Notes: generated from the sequence alone by a model not told the origin. A stretch of DNA of 64,000 bases from Futiania mangrovi (GCF_024158125.1 NZ_JAMZFT010000001.1:1054001-1118000); one strand, 5' to 3'. Shown: positions 31,494 through 41,357, counted from the first letter of the stretch. Numbers and translations are program-made.

Positions 31494-33392
31494 ATGCTCG
31501 ACCAGATGCGAAAGTTCGCCGGCGGCTGGGTCGCCGGTATCTTCATCGTCCTGCTTGCCGCGAGCTTTGCGGTCTGGGGCGTCGGCGACATGCTGCGCGG
31601 CGGTGCGTCGACCACCGTCGCCACGGTCGGCGACGTGCCGATCGAGGCGCCGGCCTTCCTGCGCGAACTGGACCAGGAGCGGCAGCGGCTTTCGCAGCAG
31701 CTGGGCCGCAACATCCTGCCGACCGAAGCGGTGCAGGAGGGAATCGACGGCCAGGTACTGGAGCGCATGATCGACCGCACCGTCCTCGACGTCATGGCCC
31801 ACCGCATGGGCCTCGACACGCCGGATGCGGCAGTTGCTGACTATATCCGCACCCTTCCGGCCTTCCAGGGCCTCGACGGAACCTTCAACCGCACCGCGTT
31901 CGAAACCGTGCTGCGCCGGACCGGGTTTTCCGAGCAGGCGTTCCTCGAGAACGTGCGTGCCGATCTCACCCGCCAGCAATTGCTCGACGTGATCGGTGCG
32001 GGTGCGCAGCCGGCACTGCTCACGACGTCTGCGCTCAATCAATATGCCCGCGAAGCGCGGACGCTGAGCGCGCTCGTCATCCCGGCCTCAGCCGCTGGCG
32101 AGGTGACAGCCCCGACGGACGGGGAGCTGGCGTCCTATCACGAAGACAACACCCAGCGCTTTACCGCGCCGGAATACCGCGCGGTGACGCTGGTCGCGTT
32201 CGGGCCGCAGGATCTGGCCGCACAGATCGAGGTGCCGGAAGAAGATATCGCCGCACTCTACGAGACGCGAAAGCAAAGCTACACCGTGCCCGAACGGCGC
32301 ACGGTCCAGCAGATGCTGTTCGACACGCAGGAAGCGGCGCAGGCGGCGGCGGCGCGCCTGCAGCTTGCGTCCGACCTCGACCAGGCCGTGGCCGATCTCG
32401 GCTTCTCGGCGGAGGAGATCTCTCTCGGTGCCGTGACGCGCGCCGAACTGCCGGACGCGGTCGCCGAAGCGGCGTTCGCCCTCGAGGCGCCCGGTGTGAC
32501 GGCCCCGGTCGAGGGGCCCTTCGGCTGGACGCTGCTCCGGGTCACGGAGATCCAGCCCGAGGACGTGACCCCTCTCGCCAACGTGCGCGAACTCCTGCGC
32601 ACCGAGCTTGCGCTGGAGCGAGCCAGGGACGAGCTATACGAGCTTTCGAACGTGTTCGAGGACCGGCGCGCGGGCGGCGAAACGCTGGAGGAAGCGGCGT
32701 CCGCACTCGACCTGCCTGTCTACAAGGCCGAGGCGATCGATGCGCGCGGTCTTGGCAAGGACGGTCAGCCGCCGCAGGACTTCCCCCGCATCGACGGGCT
32801 TCTGCAAGCCGTCTTCGAGTCGGACGTGGGGCTGGAGGAGCCGATCAACGAAACGACGGATGGCATCTATTGGGTCGTCCGCGTCGACGGGATCGAGCCT
32901 TCGCGCGTCAGGCCGCTCGACGAGGTGCGCGACCGCGTGGTCGAACTGGTGACGGCGGAGAAGCGCCAGGCCGCGCTCGCCGAAAAGGCAGAAGCCTATG
33001 CGGAAGCGGTGCGCAAGGGCGAAACGACCCTCGACAGCGTCGCCGCCGAGGTGGGTGCCGGCGTGCAGGAGATTTCGGGCCTTACGCGCCTGCAGCCGAA
33101 AGCGCCTGTCTCGGGCGACATGCTGGACGCACTGTTCGAGGCGGCGGAAGGCGGCGTCGTGACCGGACCTGCGGCGGGCAGCGACGGGTATCTGCTGGGC
33201 CGCGTCACGGCGATCTCCAGACCCGAGGGCGATGCGGCGGCGCAGGCAGCGCAGACCCGCCAGGCGCAGCTTTCCGATCTCTACCGGCAGGAACTCATCG
33301 CTTCTTACATCGCCGACGCGAAGCAGGCGCTCGAGGTGAGCCGCGACCCGGCTGCCATTCGCGCCGCGCTCAACTCCTATGGCGCGCTCTGA
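31494..33392 (+). CDS. ppiD: Periplasmic chaperone / parvulin-like PpiD
   Basis: PpiD is a SurA-type chaperone anchored in the inner membrane near the Sec exit. It helps envelope proteins fold. The 632-residue protein starts MLDQMRKFAGGWVAGIFIVLL, one transmembrane helix (12-30), matching other PpiD N-termini. A SurA_N-like helical region follows, then a parvulin domain (about 250-345, near PERRTVQQMLFDT), and a long C-terminal chaperone part. I chose the ATG at 31494 with GAGG about eleven bases upstream. A GTG at 31473 would add seven residues. trpE begins 18 bases after its stop. Confidence 0.92.
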   Translation: MLDQMRKFAGGWVAGIFIVLLAASFAVWGVGDMLRGGASTTVATVGDVPIEAPAFLRELDQERQRLSQQLGRNILPTEAVQEGIDGQVLERMIDRTVLDVMAHRMGLDTPDAAVADYIRTLPAFQGLDGTFNRTAFETVLRRTGFSEQAFLENVRADLTRQQLLDVIGAGAQPALLTTSALNQYAREARTLSALVIPASAAGEVTAPTDGELASYHEDNTQRFTAPEYRAVTLVAFGPQDLAAQIEVPEEDIAALYETRKQSYTVPERRTVQQMLFDTQEAAQAAAARLQLASDLDQAVADLGFSAEEISLGAVTRAELPDAVAEAAFALEAPGVTAPVEGPFGWTLLRVTEIQPEDVTPLANVRELLRTELALERARDELYELSNVFEDRRAGGETLEEAASALDLPVYKAEAIDARGLGKDGQPPQDFPRIDGLLQAVFESDVGLEEPINETTDGIYWVVRVDGIEPSRVRPLDEVRDRVVELVTAEKRQAALAEKAEAYAEAVRKGETTLDSVAAEVGAGVQEISGLTRLQPKAPVSGDMLDALFEAAEGGVVTGPAAGSDGYLLGRVTAISRPEGDAAAQAAQTRQAQLSDLYRQELIASYIADAKQALEVSRDPAAIRAALNSYGAL

Positions 33393-33410
33393 GGCGCGAA
33401 GGAAGGCCGC

Positions 33411-34934
33411 ATGATCACGTCTCCGGCGTTCGACGCCTTCGCCGCAGCCTATGATGCAGGCCGCGCACAGGTCGTCTGGACCACGTATGTCGCGGACCTG
33501 GAGACACCCGTCTCCGCCTTCCTCAAGCTGGCACACGGCCGTCCGCAGAGCTTCCTGTTCGAGAGTGTGGAAGGCGGCGCCGTGCGCGGCCGCTACTCCA
33601 TGATCTGCATGAAGCCCGACCTGATCTGGCGTGCGTTCGGCAGCCGGTCGGAGATCAACCGCTCCGCACGCTACGATCCCGATGCCTACGAGGCGTGCGA
33701 GAAGCCGCCGCTCGACGCCCTGCGCGACCTGATCGCGGAAACCCGGATCGAGGACATGCCGGCAGAGTTGCCGCCCATGGCCGCGGGCCTTTTCGGCTAC
33801 ATGGGCTATGACACCGTGCGGCTCGTCGAGCGGCTGCCGGAACCGAACACGGACGTGCTCGGCGTGCCTGATGCGATTCTCGTCCGCCCGACGATCGTGG
33901 TGATCTTCGACAGCGTGAAGGACCTCGTGACGGTGGTCACGCCGGTCCGGCCCGAACCGGGCGTCTCGGCGCGGGCGGCGCATGCCCGGGCGTGCGAGCG
34001 GCTCGCGGACGTGCTGGCAGATTTCGAGCGCGCGCTCCCGGCCACCGGCTACGACACGCGCACACTGGAGACGGCGATCCCGGCACCGGCCTCCAACATG
34101 TCGAAGGAAGCCTATTTCGAGATGGTGGAGCGGGCGAAGGAGTACATCCTGGCCGGCGACATCTTCCAGGTCGTGCTGAGCCAGCGCTTTGCCGTGCCCT
34201 TCCCGCTGCCGCCCTTCGCGCTCTACCGTGCGCTGCGCCGGACGAACCCCTCCCCCTACATGTATTTCCTCGACTTCGACGGGTTCTCGGTCGTTGGCTC
34301 GAGCCCGGAGATCCTTGTGCGCGTGCGTGACGGAAAGGTGACGATCCGCCCCATCGCGGGCACCCGCCCGCGAGGCAAGGACGAGGCGGAGGACGACGCA
34401 CTCGAGGCCGACCTGCTCTCCGACCCCAAGGAACTTGCCGAGCACCTGATGCTGCTCGACCTCGGCCGCAACGACGTGGGCCGGGTCGCCGAAATCGGCT
34501 CCGTCGAGGTGACGGAGGAGTTCGGGATCGAACGCTACAGCCATGTCATGCACATAGTATCCAACGTGGACGGCAAGGTGCGCGGCGACGTCGATGCGCT
34601 CGACGCGCTGCAGGCCGGGCTTCCGGCGGGCACCATCTCGGGCGCGCCGAAGGTCCGCGCGATGGAGATCATCGACGAACTGGAGCCGGAGAAGCGCGGC
34701 ATCTATGGCGGCGGCATCGGCTATTTCGCCGCGAACGGCAGCATGGACACCTGCCTTGTCCTGCGCACGGCGGTTGTCAAGGACGGCACGATGTACGTGC
34801 AGGCAGGCGGCGGTGTCGTCGCGGATTCCACACCCGAAGGCGAGTACCAGGAGACCGTGAACAAGGCGAAGGCCGTTGTCCGCGCGGCGGAGGAGGCCGT
34901 GCGCTTTGCGGCGTCGGGGGGGCGGCGGCAGTAG
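33411..34934 (+). CDS. trpE: Anthranilate synthase component I
   Basis: TrpE makes anthranilate from chorismate with ammonia from TrpG. The 507-residue protein has the feedback-type N-terminus, FLDFDGFSVVGSSPEILVRV, PIAGTRPRGKDEAEDD, DLGRNDVGRVAEIG, HIVSNVDG, GTISGAPKVRAMEII and GGGIGYFAANGSMDTC, covering chorismate and magnesium sites. GGAAGG lies four bases before the ATG. It follows ppiD on the same transcript and is separated from trpGDC by a reversed deacetylase gene. I see no Trp-rich leader peptide before it. Confidence 0.97.
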   Translation: MITSPAFDAFAAAYDAGRAQVVWTTYVADLETPVSAFLKLAHGRPQSFLFESVEGGAVRGRYSMICMKPDLIWRAFGSRSEINRSARYDPDAYEACEKPPLDALRDLIAETRIEDMPAELPPMAAGLFGYMGYDTVRLVERLPEPNTDVLGVPDAILVRPTIVVIFDSVKDLVTVVTPVRPEPGVSARAAHARACERLADVLADFERALPATGYDTRTLETAIPAPASNMSKEAYFEMVERAKEYILAGDIFQVVLSQRFAVPFPLPPFALYRALRRTNPSPYMYFLDFDGFSVVGSSPEILVRVRDGKVTIRPIAGTRPRGKDEAEDDALEADLLSDPKELAEHLMLLDLGRNDVGRVAEIGSVEVTEEFGIERYSHVMHIVSNVDGKVRGDVDALDALQAGLPAGTISGAPKVRAMEIIDELEPEKRGIYGGGIGYFAANGSMDTCLVLRTAVVKDGTMYVQAGGGVVADSTPEGEYQETVNKAKAVVRAAEEAVRFAASGGRRQ

Positions 34935-34970
34935 CCCGCCGGTTTCCGCCCGACGGGCCGGCCCCCTGCC

Positions 34971-36233
34971 CTAGCCGCGCAGCGACTTCACGATGGTCGT
35001 GACCGGCACGATCACGAAGCCTCGGTCCTCGATGGACTTGAGCCAGGGTTCGAGCATGTCCAGCGTCATCGGACGCGGGTGGCCGATGCCGACGGCAAAA
35101 CCGTACTTCTTCGCCTTCCGCTCCAGTATTTCCAGCTGTTCCTGGATCGAGCCCTGTACGTCCTCGTAGTCGATGAAGACGTCGCGGTCGACGTTGGGAA
35201 GCTGCATCCGGCGCGCGAGCGGGCCCGCGACCGACTTGGCGCTCGTCCGGCTGTCGACGAACAGGAGGCCGCGCCGGGACAACTCGTCCATCACGACCGT
35301 CATCGCGTCCTGGTCCGCCGTGACCAGGCTGCCCATGTGATTGTTGACGCCAACGACACCGTCGATGCGCGCGAGGTGCCAGTCGAGCCGGGAGCGCAAT
35401 TCGTTGAGGCCGAGCCCCGCCAGCAGCGCGTTCGGACCCGGGTCGAGCGGGAGCACAGGCTCCATCGGGATGTGCGCCATCGCCTCGAAGCCTGCAGCGC
35501 GCGCGCGATCGACCTGCGCCTGCACGTTCTCCACATGCGGGAAGAAGGAGAGCGTCAGCGGCTTGTCGAAGCTCAGGATCCGCTCGAAGGAAGACATGCT
35601 GTTGCCCATGTCGTCGATGATGATTGCGATCATCGGGCGCCCGGCGATCGGGGGCGGCGGCACGGCATTGCGCCGCCATGCAGGCAACAGCGCGCTCGGC
35701 GCCACTTCGCGCGGAACCGTGGGCAGTGCGGCGACCTCGGCCTGCGGTGCGGCGGCCTCCGGTGCCGGTACCGATGCGGGCGGCACCGTCTCGGGCAGGC
35801 CCAGCGTCTCGGGAACCGCCATGCGTCCGATCCCCTCGTTCCCGAAGTCGAATCCCTGCGGCACGGCGGGAAGAGCCGGTGCAGTCTCCGGTGAGATCAC
35901 GCGCGGCGCAGCATCGCCCGCGCCGGATGTGGCGGGGGTAAGGATGGCAGGCTGCCCATCGGGCATCGCCACCTCGCTGCCCGTCCCGCGGACCAGATAG
36001 AGCGCGAGGACGGCCGCCGAAAGCGCCGCCACAGCCGCGTAGAGGCAGAGCAGGTAGAGCGACGGTGCCTTGCGCAGGCCCTTGCCGAGGTCGGCAACCC
36101 GGACCGTGGCCGCGGGCTCGCCGAGTGCCGCGATCGCGTCGGCGGCCAAGGTCTTGAAGACCTCGGCCGGCGGCCTGCCCGCCGCGGCGTTCCTGGAACC
36201 CTTCGCAACCAAGGTACTGACCACCGAATTCAT
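34971..36233 (-). CDS. Divergent polysaccharide deacetylase family protein
   Basis: The 420-residue protein has a cytoplasmic N-terminus, one transmembrane helix (about 58-81), a long Pro/Ala-rich periplasmic linker (about 85-195) and a divergent polysaccharide-deacetylase domain. The domain shows MIAIIIDDMGNSMSSFE, NNHMGSLVTA, LLFVDSRTSA and VGIGHPRP, corresponding to the DUF610/YibQ family. In YibQ-type proteins the deacetylase fold is clear but activity is unproven. I placed the start at 36233 (MNSVVSTL) with AGGT upstream. The gene sits reversed between trpE and trpG. Confidence 0.88.
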   Translation of the reverse strand: MNSVVSTLVAKGSRNAAAGRPPAEVFKTLAADAIAALGEPAATVRVADLGKGLRKAPSLYLLCLYAAVAALSAAVLALYLVRGTGSEVAMPDGQPAILTPATSGAGDAAPRVISPETAPALPAVPQGFDFGNEGIGRMAVPETLGLPETVPPASVPAPEAAAPQAEVAALPTVPREVAPSALLPAWRRNAVPPPPIAGRPMIAIIIDDMGNSMSSFERILSFDKPLTLSFFPHVENVQAQVDRARAAGFEAMAHIPMEPVLPLDPGPNALLAGLGLNELRSRLDWHLARIDGVVGVNNHMGSLVTADQDAMTVVMDELSRRGLLFVDSRTSAKSVAGPLARRMQLPNVDRDVFIDYEDVQGSIQEQLEILERKAKKYGFAVGIGHPRPMTLDMLEPWLKSIEDRGFVIVPVTTIVKSLRG

Positions 36234-36285
36234 CCGAACCTGACCTCTTCTACACAACTGCTGCGCCGCCGTCCTGCCGGGTGGC

Positions 36286-36314
36286 TTGACGCTCCGCGGC
36301 GGAGAGCCTTTAGT
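36286..36314 (+). promoter_or_regulatory. trpGDC promoter with a palindrome filling its spacer
   Basis: TTGACG (36286-36291), a 17-base spacer and TTTAGT (36309-36314) form a good sigma70-type promoter 66 bases before the trpG ATG. Within the spacer CTCCGC-G-GCGGAG (36292-36304) is a perfect 6-bp inverted repeat, starting right after the -35. A repressor bound there would block RNA polymerase. No leader peptide with Trp codons follows, so attenuation is unlikely. Confidence 0.6.
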
Positions 36315-36379
36315 GCCCAACCGAACCCAGGGGTACGGGAAGACCGTCCCTGCACCCTTCGACCGTGCGAGTGACCGCG

Positions 36380-36958
36380 ATGATCCTGCTGATCGACAAC
36401 TACGACAGCTTTACCTGGAACCTCGTCCACTATCTGGGCGAGCTTGGGGCCAAGGTGGACGTGGTCCGCAACGACCAGATCACACCGGCCGAAGCCATGG
36501 CGCGCAGGCCTGCGGCCATCGTGATCTCGCCGGGCCCCTGCGATCCGGACCGGGCGGGCATCTGCCTCGACCTCATCGCCGCCGCATGGCGAGAGGTGCC
36601 GATCTTCGGCGTCTGCCTCGGCCACCAGGCGATCGCGCAATCCTTCGGTGCGCGCATCGTCCGCGCGCCGGTGCCCATGCACGGCAAGGTCAGCAAGATC
36701 AGCCACGACGGAACCGGCGTCTTCCAGGGCGTGCCCAACCCGTTCGAGGCGACGCGCTATCACTCCCTCACCGTCGACCCGGAGAGCGTACCCGACTGCC
36801 TGCGGGTGACGGCGCACAGCGAGGACGGCGTCATCATGGGTGTGTCGCATCGCGAGCGGCCCGTCCACGGGGTACAGTTCCATCCTGAAAGCATTCGCAC
36901 GAACCATGGCAGGGCCATGCTTAAGAACTTCCTAAATCTTGCAGCGGTGGCGGCATGA
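36380..36958 (+). CDS. trpG: Anthranilate synthase component II (glutamine amidotransferase)
   Basis: TrpG supplies ammonia to TrpE and in many bacteria also to PabB. The 192-residue class I amidotransferase starts [19 protein letters not shown]. The Cys nucleophile is in [12 protein letters not shown], and the His-Glu pair in [11 protein letters not shown]. The GTG at 36365 would add five residues and is less likely. It has its own promoter, away from trpE, and overlaps trpD by four bases (ATGA). Confidence 0.96.
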   Translation: MILLIDNYDSFTWNLVHYLGELGAKVDVVRNDQITPAEAMARRPAAIVISPGPCDPDRAGICLDLIAAAWREVPIFGVCLGHQAIAQSFGARIVRAPVPMHGKVSKISHDGTGVFQGVPNPFEATRYHSLTVDPESVPDCLRVTAHSEDGVIMGVSHRERPVHGVQFHPESIRTNHGRAMLKNFLNLAAVAA

Positions 36959-37983
36959 CGGCGGCGCAGGAACGCAGTCTTCGCCCCCTCATCGCGCGGG
37001 TCGCCGACGGCACCGCCCTGACCGAGGATGAGGCCATGCAGGCCTTCGACATCATGATGTCGGGCGAGGCGACGCCCTCGCAGATCGGCGGTTTCCTGAT
37101 GGCGCTCAGGGTGCGCGGAGAAACCGTCGACGAGATCACCGGTGGCGCGCGCATCATGCGCTCCAAGGCGTTGAAAGTGGATGCGCCCGCCGGTGCCGTC
37201 GACACGTGCGGCACGGGCGGCGATGCGTCCGGCACCTACAATGTGTCGACCGCTGTCGCCTTCGTCGTCGCTGCTTGCGGTGTGCCCGTCGCCAAGCACG
37301 GCAACCGGGCGCTCTCGTCGAAGTCAGGCTCCGCCGACGTGCTCTCTGCGCTGGGCGTGAACATCGAACTGGACGCCGGCCTCGTCGCCCGCGCGATCCG
37401 CGAGGCCGGCCTCGGCTTCATGATGGCGCCGCGCCACCACGGTGCAATGCGGCATGTCGGCCCGACGCGGGTTGAGCTCGGCACCCGCACGATCTTCAAC
37501 CTGCTGGGTCCGCTCTCGAACCCCGCTGGCGCACGCCGCCAGCTGATCGGCGTCTTTTCCGACCGGTGGGTCGTGCCGATGGCGGAAGTGCTGGGCAAGC
37601 TGGGGGCCGAGCGCGCCTGGGTCGTCCACGGCAGCGACGGGCTCGACGAACTGACGACCACGGGTCCGAGCATTGTCGCCGAATGGCACGCGGGCGCCGT
37701 GCGCACGTTCGAGGTCACGCCGGAGGACGCTGGCCTGTCCCGCGCCACGGCGGCGGATCTGCGCGGCGGCGATGCGGAGGTCAACGCCAGGGCGCTGAAG
37801 GCCGTGCTCGACGGGTCAAGGGACGCATACCGAGACATCGTGCTGCTCAACGCCGCGGCGACGCTGATCGTCGCGGACAAGGCCGCCGACCTGAAATCCG
37901 GCGCGGCGACAGCTGCCGACGCCATCGACAGCGGGAAGGCGCGGGCCGTGCTCGACCGGCTCGTCGCGGTCACCAACTCCTGA
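36955..37983 (+). CDS. trpD: Anthranilate phosphoribosyltransferase
   Basis: TrpD transfers phosphoribose from PRPP to anthranilate. The 342-residue protein has the PRPP-binding [32 protein letters not shown] with the basic anthranilate region, [20 protein letters not shown] and [16 protein letters not shown]. The start overlaps trpG (ATGA). trpC follows after 16 bases. Confidence 0.97.
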   Translation: MTAAQERSLRPLIARVADGTALTEDEAMQAFDIMMSGEATPSQIGGFLMALRVRGETVDEITGGARIMRSKALKVDAPAGAVDTCGTGGDASGTYNVSTAVAFVVAACGVPVAKHGNRALSSKSGSADVLSALGVNIELDAGLVARAIREAGLGFMMAPRHHGAMRHVGPTRVELGTRTIFNLLGPLSNPAGARRQLIGVFSDRWVVPMAEVLGKLGAERAWVVHGSDGLDELTTTGPSIVAEWHAGAVRTFEVTPEDAGLSRATAADLRGGDAEVNARALKAVLDGSRDAYRDIVLLNAAATLIVADKAADLKSGAATAADAIDSGKARAVLDRLVAVTNS

Positions 37984-37999
37984 AGCGCCGGACAGACCC

Positions 38000-38803
38000 A
38001 TGAGCGACATTCTCGACCGGATCCGCGACTACAAGCTCGAGGAGGTGGCTGCACGCAAGGCCGTGCGTCCCCTCGCAAGCGTGGAGCGCGACGCCCGCGC
38101 CGCCCCGCCCGTGCGGGGCTTTCACGCGGCCCTTCTGCGCGCGCAGGAAGAAGAGCGCTACGGCCTTGTCGCCGAGATCAAGAAGGCGAGCCCCTCAAAG
38201 GGCCTGATCCGCGCCGATTTCGACCCGCCGGCGCTCGCACGCGCCTATACGGACGGTGGTGCGTCCTGCCTTTCGGTGCTGACCGACACGCCCTCCTTCC
38301 AGGGCGAGGACAGCTACCTGACGGCGGCGCGGGAGGCGACCCATCTGCCCGTGCTGCGCAAGGAATTCCTGTTCGACACCTACCAGATCCCGGAGAGCCG
38401 GGCACTGGGCGCCGATTGCGTGCTGCTCATCATGGCCGCACTGGAGGACAGGCAGGCAGCCGAGCTTGAGGCCGCAGCCCTCGACTGGGGCATGGACGTG
38501 CTGGTCGAGGTGCATGACGGGGCCGAGCTGGACCGCGCGCTGAAGCTGCGCTCCCCCCTCATCGGCATCAACAACCGCAACCTGCGGACCTTCGAGACAT
38601 CTCTCGCGGTGACGGAGACGCTGGCGCCCCGCGTACCCGCCGACCGGCACGTAGTGGGCGAAAGCGGACTCTTCACGCCGGCGGATCTCGCCCGGCTTGC
38701 GCGCATCGGCGTCAACAGCTTCCTGATCGGCGAGAGCCTGATGCGCCAGGCCGACGTGGCATCGGCAACGCGCGCCATCCTCGCGCGGGAGACGGTGGCA
38801 TGA
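38000..38803 (+). CDS. trpC: Indole-3-glycerol phosphate synthase
   Basis: TrpC closes the indole ring from CdRP. The 267-residue TIM-barrel shows the catalytic [10 protein letters not shown] with Lys, the substrate region [22 protein letters not shown] and [12 protein letters not shown]. It is the monofunctional enzyme, not fused to TrpF. trpF, trpB and trpA are not in the window. The stop overlaps the moaC ATG by four bases, so tryptophan and molybdenum cofactor genes are co-translated. Confidence 0.97.
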   Translation: MSDILDRIRDYKLEEVAARKAVRPLASVERDARAAPPVRGFHAALLRAQEEERYGLVAEIKKASPSKGLIRADFDPPALARAYTDGGASCLSVLTDTPSFQGEDSYLTAAREATHLPVLRKEFLFDTYQIPESRALGADCVLLIMAALEDRQAAELEAAALDWGMDVLVEVHDGAELDRALKLRSPLIGINNRNLRTFETSLAVTETLAPRVPADRHVVGESGLFTPADLARLARIGVNSFLIGESLMRQADVASATRAILARETVA

Positions 38804-39294
38804 GCGGCAGTGCGCCCGGCGGGCGCCTTACTCACTTCGATGCAGACGGCAAGGCCGCAATGGTCGACGTCGGCAGCAAGGACGTGACCTCGCGCACCGC
38901 GGTCGCGAAAGCGCGCGTCCTGATGGCGCCGGACACGCTGGCCCGCGTCATGGAAGGCACCGCCGCCAAGGGAGACGTTCTGGGCGTGGCACGCCTCGCG
39001 GGCATCATGGCGGCGAAAAAAACCTCCGACCTGATCCCGCTGTGTCATCCGCTGGCGCTCACCAAGGTGGCTGTCGACCTCATGCCCCTGCCCGCCGACA
39101 ATGCCGTGGAGATCACCGCGACCGCGAAGGTCGAGGGACGGACGGGCGTGGAGATGGAGGCTCTGACGGCTGCGTCCGTCGCGGGCCTCACCGTCTACGA
39201 CATGCTGAAGGCCGTGGACCGCGCCATGCGCATCACCGACGTTCGGCTCGTCGAGAAGACGGGCGGCAAGTCCGGCGACTACCGGGCGGAGTGA
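38800..39294 (+). CDS. moaC: Cyclic pyranopterin monophosphate synthase MoaC
   Basis: MoaC converts the MoaA product to cyclic pyranopterin monophosphate, the first molybdenum cofactor intermediate. The 164-residue protein shows [49 protein letters not shown] and the C-terminal [12 protein letters not shown] with active-site Lys. The start overlaps trpC (ATGA) and the stop overlaps a possible GTG start of moeA (GTGA). moaA is not seen here. Confidence 0.96.
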   Translation: MSGSAPGGRLTHFDADGKAAMVDVGSKDVTSRTAVAKARVLMAPDTLARVMEGTAAKGDVLGVARLAGIMAAKKTSDLIPLCHPLALTKVAVDLMPLPADNAVEITATAKVEGRTGVEMEALTAASVAGLTVYDMLKAVDRAMRITDVRLVEKTGGKSGDYRAE

Positions 39295-39305
39295 GCGCGG
39301 CGGCA

Positions 39306-40532
39306 ATGAACGGCAAGGCACCCTTCCCCCTTCTTCCCGTTGCCGAGGCGCGCGCACGCCTGTTTGCACAGCTGGCGCCGACCGGAACCGAATGGGTGCC
39401 GTTCTCCGAGGCCGACGGGCGTGTCCTTGCATCCGACGTCACAGCCAACCGGACACAGCCGCCCTTCGATGCGTCTGCGATGGACGGCTACGCGGTCCGG
39501 GCGGAGGACCTCGCCGACCTCTCCGCGCGCCTCGATGTGATCGGGGAGTCTGTCGCAGGCCAGCGCTTTTCCGAGGCGCTGCGGCCGGGAACGGCCGTGC
39601 GCATCTTCACCGGCGCGCCCATGCCGGAGGGAGCGGACGCCATCGTCCTGCAAGAGGATGTCGACCGCGCCGGCGATGTCATCGCGGCCCGCGAGGCACC
39701 CGCATCCGGACGCTGGATCCGGCCCGCCGGCCTCGATTTCAAGACCGGGGACAGGGTGTTGCGCGCGGGCACGCGGCTCGGTGCCGCAGACGTCGCACTG
39801 CTTGCGTCGGTCGAGGCGCTGAGCGTGCCTGTGCATCGCCGTCCCGTCGTCGCCATCCTGGCGACCGGAGACGAGCTCGTGCGGCCCGGCTCCCCGCGTG
39901 GGCCCGACCAGATCGTCGCCTCGAACACTTACGGGCTGGCCGCGCAGGTGCGCGCAGCGGGCGGCATCGCGCGCGACCTCGGCATCGCGGGCGACTCGGA
40001 GGAGGCGCTGCAGGCTGCCATCGCCGACGCGGCAGGCGCCGACATGCTGGTCACGCTCGGCGGCGCATCCGTCGGCGACCGCGACCTCGTGGGGCCTGTC
40101 CTTCGTGGGCTCGGCATGACGCTCGACTTCTGGAAGATCGCCATGCGGCCGGGAAAACCCCTGATGTTCGGGACGCTCGGTGGAATGCCCGTGCTGGGGC
40201 TTCCGGGAAATCCCGTCTCATCTCTGGTTTGCGGCACGCTGTTCGCCGGCCCGGCGATCCGCCGCCTCGCGGGCGAACCGGCATCCGCTCCCGCCACGCT
40301 GAGGGCCCGGCTCGCGGCCGACCTAGGCGAGAACGACCGGCGCGAAGACTATCTGCGGGCATCGCTGACGCGGGAGGAGGACGGAACGCTCCTTGCCACG
40401 CCCTTCCCGCGCCAGGACAGCTCCATGCTCGCGCTGCTTTCACGCGCGGATGCCCTAGTGGTGCGTCCGCCACATGCGCCGCCAGCCAGGGCCGGCGAGG
40501 CCGTCGACATCCTGCCGCTGCGGGCGATCTGA
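39306..40532 (+). CDS. moeA: Molybdopterin molybdenumtransferase MoeA
   Basis: MoeA inserts molybdate into adenylylated molybdopterin. The 408-residue protein has TQPPFDASAMDGYAVR, IFTGAPMPEGADAIV, the MoCF-binding TLGGASVGDRDLV and KIAMRPGKPLMFG, and a C-terminal domain IV. I chose the ATG at 39306. A GTG at 39291 inside the moaC stop (GTGA) adds five residues and is possible through coupling. The gene closes trpGDC-moaC-moeA and ends 21 bases before the lexA promoter. Confidence 0.94.
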   Translation: MNGKAPFPLLPVAEARARLFAQLAPTGTEWVPFSEADGRVLASDVTANRTQPPFDASAMDGYAVRAEDLADLSARLDVIGESVAGQRFSEALRPGTAVRIFTGAPMPEGADAIVLQEDVDRAGDVIAAREAPASGRWIRPAGLDFKTGDRVLRAGTRLGAADVALLASVEALSVPVHRRPVVAILATGDELVRPGSPRGPDQIVASNTYGLAAQVRAAGGIARDLGIAGDSEEALQAAIADAAGADMLVTLGGASVGDRDLVGPVLRGLGMTLDFWKIAMRPGKPLMFGTLGGMPVLGLPGNPVSSLVCGTLFAGPAIRRLAGEPASAPATLRARLAADLGENDRREDYLRASLTREEDGTLLATPFPRQDSSMLALLSRADALVVRPPHAPPARAGEAVDILPLRAI

Positions 40533-40553
40533 GGACGGATGTTCTCACTTCGC

Positions 40554-40583
40554 TTGACGAATCATTGCGAACCAAACTAGAAC
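40554..40583 (+). promoter_or_regulatory. lexA promoter overlapped by an SOS box
   Basis: TTGACG (40554-40559) and TAGAAC (40578-40583), 18 bases apart, form the promoter. GAAC-N7-GAAC at 40569-40583 is the alphaproteobacterial LexA site (GTTC-N7-GTTC on the other strand) and covers the -10. Binding there would give LexA autorepression and DNA damage induction. Confidence 0.75.
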
Positions 40584-40646
40584 ATAAGCGCAACGGTCCG
40601 CTTCGCGGCCGCCGTCGGAACACAGGGCAAAAGTTCGGGGGACACC

Positions 40647-41357
40647 ATGCTCACACGCAAGCAGCACGAGCTTCTGCTCTTCATCCACCAGCGCCTGAAG
40701 GACGGTGGCGTCTCCCCTTCCTTCGACGAGATGAAGGACGCGCTGTCGCTCAAGTCGAAGTCGGGCATTCACCGTCTCATCACGGCGCTGGAGGAACGCG
40801 GGTTCATCCGCCGCCTGCCGCACAAGGCCCGCGCGCTGGAGGTGATCCGCCTGCCGGAAGACGCATCGCGCCCCGCAACGCCACCCGCGGCCACGACGGA
40901 CACCAATGTCATCCCGGGCCGCTTCCGTAGTGCGCCGCGCCCCGCAGCCTCCGCGAAGCCGGTCGGCGAAGGCGCCGGAATCGCGGTGCCGCTGATCGGC
41001 AAGATCGCGGCTGGCGTTCCTATCGCCGCGCTGGAGAACCCGGTTGCCGAGATCGAGGTGCCGCGAGCACTCGCCGGGCAGGGGGAGCATTTCGCGCTCG
41101 AGGTCGAGGGCGACTCGATGATCGAGGCGGGGATCCTCGACGGCGACTGGGCGATCCTGCGCAAGTGCGACTCGGCGAATTCGGGCGAGATCGTGGTTGC
41201 ATTGATCGACGACAGCGAGGCGACGCTCAAGCGCCTGCGCCGTAAGGGCAATTCCATTGCACTCGAAGCCGCGAACCCGGCGTACGAGACCCGCATCTTC
41301 GGTCCCGACCGGGTGAAGGTGCAGGGCAAGCTCGTGGGGCTTATCCGCCGCTATTGA
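40647..41357 (+). CDS. lexA: SOS repressor LexA
   Basis: LexA represses SOS genes and cleaves itself when RecA filaments form on damaged DNA. The 236-residue protein has a winged-helix N-terminus ([17 protein letters not shown]), a Pro/Ala-rich hinge and the S24 protease domain. The Ala122-Gly123 cleavage bond lies in [10 protein letters not shown]. Catalytic Ser157 is in [10 protein letters not shown] and Lys195 in SEATLKRL. The N-terminal length and sequence are of alphaproteobacterial type and fit the GTTC-N7-GTTC operator upstream. It converges with comEC, whose stop overlaps by a few bases. Confidence 0.97.
   Translation: MLTRKQHELLLFIHQRLKDGGVSPSFDEMKDALSLKSKSGIHRLITALEERGFIRRLPHKARALEVIRLPEDASRPATPPAATTDTNVIPGRFRSAPRPAASAKPVGEGAGIAVPLIGKIAAGVPIAALENPVAEIEVPRALAGQGEHFALEVEGDSMIEAGILDGDWAILRKCDSANSGEIVVALIDDSEATLKRLRRKGNSIALEAANPAYETRIFGPDRVKVQGKLVGLIRRY

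Noticed and set aside
36315-36379. Trp attenuation leader before trpG or trpE
   Set aside because: No short reading frame with consecutive Trp codons or a terminator-type hairpin is present between the promoter and trpG, and trpE starts only 18 bases after ppiD.
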